Part shown: positions 50,105 through 56,351 of the stretch, in pieces
Layout: each line of letters begins with the position of its first letter
Numbering within the stretch: the stretch's first letter is position 1
NCBI GenBank assembly: GCA_900755065.1
Contig: CAAEFC010000029.1
Span: forward strand, 1-56,351
Source of the DNA: Bacilli bacterium
Lineage (GTDB): Bacteria > Bacillota_I > Bacilli_A > RFN20 > CAG-449
Direction: 5' to 3'
DNA: 56,351 nt
Made by a program: the position numbers and the translations under genes
The notes under the pieces: generated by a model
The model's database searches: none
Told to the model about the DNA's origin: nothing
What the model saw: only the letters and a program-made list of their open reading frames with translations

Positions 50105-51859
50105 TCAGTTTCCTCCTTTCGTCAGTTCTTCTTCCGACAATTGCGAAACGGCGATTTCGTGATAAACCGGACATGTTTTCAACAATTCTTCGTGCGTTCC
50201 CTTTCCGACGATTTTTCCTTCGTCGAGAACGACGATCTGATCGGCGTTTTTGATCGTTCCGATCCGTTGGGCGACGATCAGGCAAGTCGTATCTTTCAGA
50301 TCGGTCTGAATTCTTCTTCTCAGTTCCTGATCCGTCTTGTAATCCAACGCCGAGAACGAGTCGTCGAAGATCAGAATCTCCGGTTTCCGGGCAATCGCAC
50401 GCGCGATGGAAAGCCGTTGCTTCTGCCCTCCCGAAAGGTTGTTTCCCCCTTCGGCGATGTCGCCTTCCAGGCGGTTCGGAAGATGATCGACGAAATCCTT
50501 CGCCTGCGCGATGTCGATGGCTTCCAACACGTCTTCTTCCTGCACCGGCGGCTCTTTTTCGCCGAACGCGATGTTGTTCCGCACCGTGTCCGAAAAGAGA
50601 ACCGCGCGCTGAGGAATATAGCCGATTTTGCTGTACAGCGACCGGAACGAATAGTCTTTTATATCGACGCCGTCGACGAATACTTCGCCTTCGGTCGCGT
50701 CATACAACCGCGCGGCAAGACCGACCAGCGTGGATTTTCCCGAACCCGTCGTTCCGATAAAGGCGACGGTCTGCCCCTTTTTCGCCGAGAACGAGATGTT
50801 TTCCAGCACATTCTCCCCGTCCTTATAATGGAAAGAAACGTTTTTGAATTCGATTTCGCCGGTTGCATCGGTCTGTTCGTGCGTTCCCTCTTCGATCTGG
50901 ATCGAAGAGTCGAGGACTTCGTTGATTCTTCGCGCGGAAACCTGCGCGCGCGGGAACATCATGAAGATCATGCAAAGGAACATGAACGCCTGAATGATGT
51001 ACATCGCATAGGAAGAGAAGACGACGATGTTGCCGAAGAGTTCGCCCTTTTCCGCCAAGGCGGACTGGTTGACCAGGTCAGCGCCGATCCAGTAAATCGC
51101 CAAAGACAGCAGGCTCATCACGAGGCTCATCACCGGCATCATCACGGCTAAGCGCGTCCGGTTGTAGAGTTGCGTATTGACCAGACGGTCGTTCGTCTCT
51201 TCAAATTTGTCTTCCTGATAGTGTTCGGCGTTGAACGCGCGGATCACTTTGTTGCCCGCCAGGGTTTCCCTGCCGATCCGGTTGATGTCGTCGGTCAGTT
51301 TCTGCACGATGCGGAATTTCGGAAAGACCATCAGCATGATCGTCAGAATCATCGCGACGATCAGAACGACCGCGATCGCGGTGAGAAGAGATAGTTGCCA
51401 ACTCTTGTCGATGATCTTCAAAATGCCCATCACCGCGAGAATCGGCGCCTTGATGATCATCGTCAGCCCCATCGAAACGGTCATCTGAATCTGCGTAATG
51501 TCGTTGGTCGTACGCGTGATCAGGGAGGCCGTCGAAAAATCCTTGATCGTCGTCGTATCCAGATCGACGATGTGGTTGAACAGTTTTTCCCGGATATTGT
51601 AACTGAGATTGGAACTGATGTACGCGGAAATATAGCCGGAAACGATCGTGCCGACCGTCCCGCCCAAAGCGCACAACAGCATTTTTCCTCCCGCAATCCA
51701 GACTTCTTTGATCTCGTTGACGCCGCTTTGAATGATCGTCGTGATATTCGACATATAATCCGGAATCTTCAATTCCAGATAGCAGCAGACGTAAACGATC
51801 CCGATTTCCAGAATGAACAGGAGGACGTCTTTGACTTTTAAATTTTTCAATAATTTCAA
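50105..51859 (-). CDS. ABC exporter, permease-ATPase half (degenerate site)
   Basis: A 584-residue half-transporter with six helices and Walker A GTTGSGKST, canonical signature LSGGQ and Walker B LIFDDSFSALD, in which the catalytic Glu is Asp (DD rather than DE). In heterodimeric exporters such as TM287/288 one subunit carries this Asp and its ATP site is inactive. ATG at 51859 has AGAGGT six bases upstream; a longer frame to 51883 overlaps the end of the Hsp70 gene. It is 7 bases downstream of the Hsp70 gene, so the exporter and chaperones share a transcript. Confidence 0.92.
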   Translation of the reverse strand: MKLLKNLKVKDVLLFILEIGIVYVCCYLELKIPDYMSNITTIIQSGVNEIKEVWIAGGKMLLCALGGTVGTIVSGYISAYISSNLSYNIREKLFNHIVDLDTTTIKDFSTASLITRTTNDITQIQMTVSMGLTMIIKAPILAVMGILKIIDKSWQLSLLTAIAVVLIVAMILTIMLMVFPKFRIVQKLTDDINRIGRETLAGNKVIRAFNAEHYQEDKFEETNDRLVNTQLYNRTRLAVMMPVMSLVMSLLSLAIYWIGADLVNQSALAEKGELFGNIVVFSSYAMYIIQAFMFLCMIFMMFPRAQVSARRINEVLDSSIQIEEGTHEQTDATGEIEFKNVSFHYKDGENVLENISFSAKKGQTVAFIGTTGSGKSTLVGLAARLYDATEGEVFVDGVDIKDYSFRSLYSKIGYIPQRAVLFSDTVRNNIAFGEKEPPVQEEDVLEAIDIAQAKDFVDHLPNRLEGDIAEGGNNLSGGQKQRLSIARAIARKPEILIFDDSFSALDYKTDQELRRRIQTDLKDTTCLIVAQRIGTIKNADQIVVLDEGKIVGKGTHEELLKTCPVYHEIAVSQLSEEELTKGGN

Positions 51860-51866
51860 CATATCG

Positions 51867-53627
51867 CTACCTCTTGATTTCATCTTTCATTGTATTCAGC
51901 GATGCCAGCGAAGTTTCCAGTTCTTCCAGATCGCTCTTCGTCACGTGGATCGGTTTGACTTTATTGAGCAGGCGGTCGATCTTCTGACAGGCTTTCTCGA
52001 TCTCTTTCCGTTTTTTCTTGTCCGTCGTCTTCCGGTTCTTTTTCAGATCGGCTTCCGTTTCGTCGACCGTCTGACGGGCGCGGCTACGGACTTCCAGATA
52101 TTTTTCCCGGATTTTATCCGTCTTTTCAAAGCGTTTCGCGTCTTCGATCGCCCTTTGAATCTCTTCCGATGACATCTTTTCGTTGGACGCGATCGTGATC
52201 GAATGGGCTTTCCCCGTATCGAGGTCTTTCGCCGAAACGATCAGAATGCCGTTGGCGTCGATGTCGAACGTTACTTCGATTTTCGGAACGCCCGCCGGTG
52301 CTTTCCGGATGCCTTTCAGTTTAAACGTCCCGATCGTCTTGTTGTCCTGAGCCATCGGCCGCTCGCCCTGCAAGACGCGGATATCCACCGAAGACTGATA
52401 GTTCTGCGCCGTCGAAAAGACGCGCGAATAATGAGCCGGAAGCGTCGTATTTCTTTCGATCAGACGCGTGGCCACGCCGCCGATGGTTTCGATCGACAGA
52501 CTCAGCGAAGTAACGTCGAGAAGCAGAAGGTCGCTTCCCCCGCCGACTTTCGCCAGATGATGACCGGACAGCGTGTCGCCTTGTATGGCCGCGCCGATGG
52601 CGACGCATTCGTCCGGATTGAGATCAAGCGACGGCGCGATGCCGGTCAGTTCCCGCACCTTTTTCCGGACAGCCGGGATCCGCGTCGATCCGCCGACGAG
52701 AAGAACCTTATTCAGTTCCGATTTGGCCAGATTGGCGTCGTTCAGCGCTTTTTCCACCGGGATCGCCGTCCTTTCGACCAACGCCCGGGTCAATTCGTCG
52801 AACTTGGTTCGGCTTAGCGTCATTTCCAGATGACGGATTTCCCGATCGTATTCGCAAATAAAGGGTAACGAAATCGTCGCGTTTTCGCAAGAAGATAAAT
52901 CCTTTTTAGCCTGCTCGGCCGCTTCTTTGACCCGTTGCATCGTCGAAACGTTTTTGGAAAGATCGATCTTTTCTTTCCGTTTGAATTCGCTGACGATCCA
53001 CGAGACGATTTCTGCGTCGAAATCGTCGCCGCCCAGATGATTGTCTCCCGAAGTGGACAGCACTTCGATGATGCCGTCGCCGATCTCGATGATCGAAACG
53101 TCGAACGTCCCTCCGCCCAGATCGTAGACCATGACTTTCTGCGGACTGCCGTGATCGAGACCGAAAGCCAGGGCGGCGCTGGTCGGCTCGTTGATGATCC
53201 GACGCACCGATAGTCCGGCAATCACGCCGGCATCTTTGGTCGCCTGCCTTTGCGTATCGTTGAAATACGCCGGTACGGTAATCACGGCTTCCTCTACGGG
53301 TTCGCCCAGATAGGCTTCCGCGTCTTTCTTGATTTTTCTCAGGATCATCGCGCTGATTTCCTGTGGGACATACTTCTTTCCGTCGATATCCGCTTTCCAG
53401 TCCGTTCCCATTTTTCGTTTGATCGAAGAGAACGTCCGTTTCGGATTCATCACCGACTGCCGCTCAGCCGGTTCGCCGACCAGCAAGTCGCCGTACTCGG
53501 TAAAAGCGACGATGCTCGGCGTCGTCCGCTTCCCTTCCGAAGAAGGAATCACTTCCGCTTTGCCGTCGATGACCACAGAAGCGCAACTGTTGGTCGTTCC
53601 CAAATCAATGCCGATAATTCTTCCCAT
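51867..53627 (-). CDS. dnaK: Hsp70-family chaperone (DnaK-like)
   Basis: A 586-residue Hsp70 with the actin-type ATPase (GIDLGTTNSC, DLGGGTFDVS, GGSTRIPAVRKKV) and a substrate-binding domain from about residue 370. It lacks the long acidic tail of standard DnaK and ends in a basic helical segment. The neighbours (J-domain membrane protein upstream, exporter downstream) and the absence of hrcA-grpE suggest a second, specialised DnaK rather than the housekeeping one. No CIRCE is upstream of the operon. Confidence 0.88.
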   Translation of the reverse strand: MGRIIGIDLGTTNSCASVVIDGKAEVIPSSEGKRTTPSIVAFTEYGDLLVGEPAERQSVMNPKRTFSSIKRKMGTDWKADIDGKKYVPQEISAMILRKIKKDAEAYLGEPVEEAVITVPAYFNDTQRQATKDAGVIAGLSVRRIINEPTSAALAFGLDHGSPQKVMVYDLGGGTFDVSIIEIGDGIIEVLSTSGDNHLGGDDFDAEIVSWIVSEFKRKEKIDLSKNVSTMQRVKEAAEQAKKDLSSCENATISLPFICEYDREIRHLEMTLSRTKFDELTRALVERTAIPVEKALNDANLAKSELNKVLLVGGSTRIPAVRKKVRELTGIAPSLDLNPDECVAIGAAIQGDTLSGHHLAKVGGGSDLLLLDVTSLSLSIETIGGVATRLIERNTTLPAHYSRVFSTAQNYQSSVDIRVLQGERPMAQDNKTIGTFKLKGIRKAPAGVPKIEVTFDIDANGILIVSAKDLDTGKAHSITIASNEKMSSEEIQRAIEDAKRFEKTDKIREKYLEVRSRARQTVDETEADLKKNRKTTDKKKRKEIEKACQKIDRLLNKVKPIHVTKSDLEELETSLASLNTMKDEIKR

Positions 53628-53649
53628 ACCTCTTTCCCCTTTCTAATTT

Positions 53650-54351
53650 CTAAAATCTGAACAGCAGACGGAAGATCAATTCAAAAAATCCGATCCACAA
53701 AAAGAGTTTGACGATTTCCCAAAGCACTCTTCCCACCGTCCAGCGCGGTCTCCGCCGTTCGGCCGAAGACGTTTTCAACTGTTGGTACAAAACGCGGTAC
53801 AGATATTTATAATCTTCCCGATACGGTTCGAGTTCAACCGCTCTTTTCGCCTTTTCAAAGGCCAATTCGATCCGTCCGAGCCGTTGGTTGGCCACGGCGC
53901 CGACATAGAACCACCGGGCGTTTCTCTTGTATCCCGGAACGTCGTCGAGCAAGGCGATCGCTTCGAGAAAGGCGGAACGCCGGATCAAATCGATGGCATG
54001 GGCGATGACTTCGCTGTCTTCGCTTTCGACTTTCAGTTCCGAAGGCGATGACTGATCGAAATGAAAAAATTCCCAGAAATCGAATCCGTAGGCGTCCTGA
54101 TTTTCTCTTTGCCGATCGGTTTCGCCTCTGTCCCGGGTTGAAGAAGTCGTTTTCGCCGATGCGGAAACATTTTTCTCCGGATTCATCAGCATCTCGTAAG
54201 CCTCGTTGACTTCGATCATCTTCTTCGCGGCGACAGGATCGTCCGGGTGAAGATCGGGATGATACTCTTTTGCTTTCCGATGATAGGCTTTTTTGATTTC
54301 GCTCTCCGTCGCGTTCTCATCGACGCCGAGAACCTGATAAGGATTCTCCAT
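53650..54351 (-). CDS. J-domain membrane protein
   Basis: A 233-residue DnaJ-like protein. The J-domain (residues 1-65) has HPD at 31-33; a low-complexity linker (SASAKTTSSTRD) follows, then a TPR-like helical stretch (residues 140-200) and a C-terminal membrane helix (VKLFLWIGFFELIFRLLF). It would anchor the Hsp70 encoded next (22 bases away) at the membrane. The start at 54351 has GGAGGTG nine bases upstream; a longer frame to 54531 crosses the two-component promoter region. Confidence 0.85.
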   Translation of the reverse strand: MENPYQVLGVDENATESEIKKAYHRKAKEYHPDLHPDDPVAAKKMIEVNEAYEMLMNPEKNVSASAKTTSSTRDRGETDRQRENQDAYGFDFWEFFHFDQSSPSELKVESEDSEVIAHAIDLIRRSAFLEAIALLDDVPGYKRNARWFYVGAVANQRLGRIELAFEKAKRAVELEPYREDYKYLYRVLYQQLKTSSAERRRPRWTVGRVLWEIVKLFLWIGFFELIFRLLFRF

Positions 54352-54394
54352 CCGCGCATTCACCTCCGTCGGAATCCATTTTAATTCTTTTACG

Positions 54395-54433
54395 GTAACC
54401 AAAAAGTAAACGGTCGGTAAATTTGAAGTAAAC
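54395..54433 (-). promoter_or_regulatory. Four-copy 11-bp-phased box (PhoP/PhoB-like)
   Basis: On the minus strand: GTTTAC, 5 bases, ATTTAC, 5 bases, GTTTAC, 5 bases, GGTTAC, at exact 11-bp period. Four direct hexamers with this phase are the format of OmpR-class PhoP/PhoB boxes. The array lies about 35 bases upstream of the -10 of the response regulator gene and also faces the J-domain gene. Confidence 0.65.
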
Positions 54434-54468
54434 ATTTCTTTGTTTACCAATCCTTTACTGCGGAATGC

Positions 54469-54474
54469 TATAAT
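54469..54474 (+). promoter_or_regulatory. -10 of the two-component operon (extended)
   Basis: TGC precedes TATAAT (extended -10). The inverted repeat GTAAAC/GTTTAC (54428-54447) lies in the -35 region. Confidence 0.6.
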
Positions 54475-54496
54475 AGAAAAAAAAGGAGTCAAACTT

Positions 54497-55174
54497 ATGA
54501 GAATTCTGGCAGTAGACGACGAAGAACACATTCTGAAACTCTACAACGCGATTCTGACCGGCGCAGGATACGAAGTGGTGACGGCGCACGACGGCGAAGA
54601 GGCGCTGAACATTTATTATCAAGGAAAAATCGATCTCATCATATGCGACGAAATGATGCCCAACGTAACCGGGAATCAACTGATCAAAGAAATCCGCTAC
54701 GAGAACAAAAACATTCCGATCATTATGGTCACCGCCAAAAGTTCGATCGACGACAAGGGCATCAGTTACGATCTGGGCGTCGACGACTATATGGTCAAGC
54801 CGATCAACAAAGAGGAACTGCTGATGCGCATCAGCGCGCTGTTCAGAAGGGCGAAGATTTTCACCGAAAAGAAGATCATCATCGGCGACGTGGTACTCGA
54901 TTCCAACACGCATTCCGTCGTCAACGAAAAAAAGAATCTCTGCGTCAATCTGACGAAAAAAGAATTCGATATTCTCTTTAAACTGTTTTCCTATCCGGAA
55001 AAAGCCTTTACCAAGTGGCAACTGTTCAACGAATTCTGGGGAATCGATTCCGATACGGACGAATCCGTCGTCAAGGTCTTTATTCTCAAAATCCGCAAAA
55101 AAATCGAAGTTTTTCCGGAAATCGAAATTCAGACGCTGATGGGCATCGGTTATCGGGGGATCAAAAATGAATAA
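54497..55174 (+). CDS. OmpR-family response regulator, PhoP-like
   Basis: A 225-residue response regulator. Receiver domain with acidic D7/D8, phospho-acceptor D51 (ICDEMMPN), MVTA and MVKPIN; the winged helix begins near residue 130 and has the transactivation loop EFWGIDSDTDESVVKVFILKIRKK. ATG at 54497 has AAAAGGAG upstream; an earlier in-frame start reaches into the promoter. It overlaps the histidine kinase gene by 8 bases. Its upstream box suggests autoregulation. Confidence 0.93.
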   Translation: MRILAVDDEEHILKLYNAILTGAGYEVVTAHDGEEALNIYYQGKIDLIICDEMMPNVTGNQLIKEIRYENKNIPIIMVTAKSSIDDKGISYDLGVDDYMVKPINKEELLMRISALFRRAKIFTEKKIIIGDVVLDSNTHSVVNEKKNLCVNLTKKEFDILFKLFSYPEKAFTKWQLFNEFWGIDSDTDESVVKVFILKIRKKIEVFPEIEIQTLMGIGYRGIKNE

Positions 55175-56228
55175 GAAAAAACGTTCGTTCAAATGGCACT
55201 CGTATTTCCGTCTGGTGCTGTCGATGTTTATCTGCACGTTCTCCGCCGCCGTACTGACGGGTTTAATCTCCTACATTCTCTCTTTGTACGAAATCAACAC
55301 GCGCAGACCCGCTATCATCAACATCATTATCAGTCTTCTTGCCTGCACGATCATCGCCACGATCATTCAGTCGATGACTTCGAGGCAGATTTCCAACTAC
55401 ATCGCGCAGACCCGAAGTTGCTTTGAAAGGCTGTCCAAAGGCGACTTTTCCGAAGAAATCACTCTCGATTCCAAGCATCCGAATCCGGCTTTGCAGAAGG
55501 TCATCGACGATATCAATCAGGTGATCCGCGAACTGAATTCGATCACGCTGATCAAAAAAGATTTCATCACCAATTTTTCGCACGAGTTCAAGACGCCGAT
55601 CGCTTCGATTCAGGGATTCGCCGAACTGTTGTGCAACGATCCGAATCTCAGCGAAGAGGAAAAGCAGAAGTACTATCAGATCATCCGCGACGAAAGCATG
55701 CGACTTTCCAATCTATCGAACATGACCTTGCTGCTCAGCAAACTGAATTCGGATTCCATCGTCCTCGACAAAGAAACGATCTACATCGACGAATCGATCG
55801 AAGAGACCCTGCTCCTGTTCTACAAAGCATTTGAGGAAAAAAAGATCGAAATCGAGGTCAATCTGCAACATTTCCGGTGTTCGGCTTCCCGCGAACTCGT
55901 CAAAGAACTCTGGATCAATCTGATCAACAATGCGATCAAATATACGCCCGAAGGCGGAAAAATCCGTCTGACTTCCTCCCGGATCGAAAACGGATTTCTC
56001 ATTTCGATCAAAGACAACGGCATCGGGATGAGCGAGGAAATGCAGAAGCACATTTTCGACGAATACTTTCAGGGCAATCCATCGCGAACCAATCACGGCA
56101 TCGGATTGGGGCTGTCCATCGTCAAAAAAATCATCGAACTGCACGATTGGAAAATCTATGTCAATTCGCAAGAAAACCAAGGAAGCACGTTCAGCATTCT
56201 GATTCCGTCCGAACCGGAGTCCAATTAA
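55167..56228 (+). CDS. Sensor histidine kinase
   Basis: A 353-residue kinase with two membrane helices (about residues 15-40 and 50-70) and almost no extracytoplasmic loop. A HAMP-like linker follows. The H-box is NFSHEFKTP with H139, then N-box NLINNAIKYTPEG, G1 KDNGIGM and G2 GIGLGL. It autophosphorylates and passes phosphate to the preceding regulator. The lack of an external sensor domain implies sensing within the membrane or through a partner, as for PhoR-type or envelope-stress kinases. Confidence 0.95.
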   Translation: MNKKKRSFKWHSYFRLVLSMFICTFSAAVLTGLISYILSLYEINTRRPAIINIIISLLACTIIATIIQSMTSRQISNYIAQTRSCFERLSKGDFSEEITLDSKHPNPALQKVIDDINQVIRELNSITLIKKDFITNFSHEFKTPIASIQGFAELLCNDPNLSEEEKQKYYQIIRDESMRLSNLSNMTLLLSKLNSDSIVLDKETIYIDESIEETLLLFYKAFEEKKIEIEVNLQHFRCSASRELVKELWINLINNAIKYTPEGGKIRLTSSRIENGFLISIKDNGIGMSEEMQKHIFDEYFQGNPSRTNHGIGLGLSIVKKIIELHDWKIYVNSQENQGSTFSILIPSEPESN

Positions 56229-56296
56229 CGTAAGCGTAAAAGAAAACCAGACTCGAACCAATAAACCGTAAGCGTAAAAGAAAACCAAACTCGAAC
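56229..56296. repeat. Two-copy direct repeat (30-bp unit, 38-bp period)
   Basis: CGTAAGCGTAAAAGAAAACC begins each copy (56229-56258 and 56267-56296); the 30-base units differ at one base. Located between the kinase stop and the next gene. Confidence 0.85.
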
Positions 56297-56340
56297 TATA
56301 GAACCTCTAGCAATAAAATAATAGCAGGAGGAAAGAAAAG

Positions 56341-56351
56341 ATGAAGAATAA
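56341..56351 (+). CDS. Start of a new gene, truncated by window edge
   Basis: ATG AAG AAT preceded by AGGAGG at a good distance. Only the first three codons (MKN) are visible, so no product can be named. Confidence 0.6.

Noticed and set aside
1..56351. CRISPR array or cas genes
   Set aside because: No regularly spaced repeats or Cas proteins were found; the only tandem repeat (56229-56296) has two copies.
1..56351. Systematic homopolymer error of the whole assembly
   Set aside because: Genes up to 1015 codons are intact; indels cluster in accessory stretches. Local errors at single sites remain possible.

Overview
The window looks like chromosomal DNA of a low-to-moderate GC Gram-positive bacterium (Bacillota, class Bacilli), most likely an uncultured anaerobic gut lineage near the Erysipelotrichia / RF39 / Mollicutes branch. 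The evidence is strong AGGAGG-type ribosome binding sites, textbook TTGACA/TATAAT promoters, a clpB gene under two CIRCE (HrcA) operators, a CcpA-like LacI regulator, AddAB instead of RecBCD, a SleL/YaaH-like LysM-GH18 protein, and lipoproteins with Gram-positive signal peptides. TGA, TAA and TAG all appear as ordinary stops and TGG encodes Trp, so the standard bacterial code applies. The species cannot be named from sequence alone.

Layout. (1) 1-3.3 kb: a truncated large lipoprotein and two small tandem lipoproteins that are stand-alone copies of its C-terminal module. (2) 3.3-3.95 kb: a restriction-modification controller (C-protein) look-alike with a classical C-box over its own promoter, followed by a frameshifted ORF remnant. 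(3) 4.0-12.8 kb: a long minus-strand run: YtxH-like protein, CcpA-like regulator, small membrane protein, addB, addA, plsC and a lipid-kinase gene. (4) 13-21.5 kb: core housekeeping genes (deoC, second lipid kinase, rpmF, mtaB, unknown, rsmE, nfo, clpB). (5) 21.5-30.7 kb: an accessory region that starts at tRNA-Thr with a decayed tyrosine recombinase. It holds a 0.8 kb non-coding stretch with two likely small RNAs, two tRNA-Arg genes, a redox cluster (flavodoxin, CMD-cupin, aldo/keto reductase, MerR-like, LysR), a doubly frameshifted HNH gene, and an AT-rich MATE transporter plus an orphan gene. (6) 30.7-37.5 kb: tandem COG0523 metallochaperones, rarA, a tyrosine phosphatase, galT and galM. 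(7) 37.6-41.5 kb: an overlapping redox operon (flavodoxin, two ferredoxin-type aldo/keto reductases of which one has an amber stop, an ECF S-like membrane protein, DUF1893). (8) 41.6-46 kb: lipoprotein pullulanase and two membrane proteins. (9) 46-48.2 kb: a flotillin, a ruined prohibitin-like SPFH gene upstream of it, and a promoter-terminator RNA unit. (10) 48.2-54.4 kb: heterodimeric ABC exporter, Hsp70 and a J-domain membrane protein in one operon. (11) 54.4-56.35 kb: a PhoP/PhoR-like two-component system with a four-repeat box upstream, then a tandem repeat and the start of another gene.

How it fits together: the gene content suits a fermentative, host- or sediment-associated anaerobe that degrades alpha-glucans (pullulanase), uses galactose (galT, galM), handles reductive chemistry with flavodoxins and aldo/keto reductases, and controls metal and phosphate supply. 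Decay marks (integrase Tyr to Cys, amber codon, one-base indels in homopolymer runs, internal deletion) are concentrated in accessory stretches, while the long housekeeping genes are intact.
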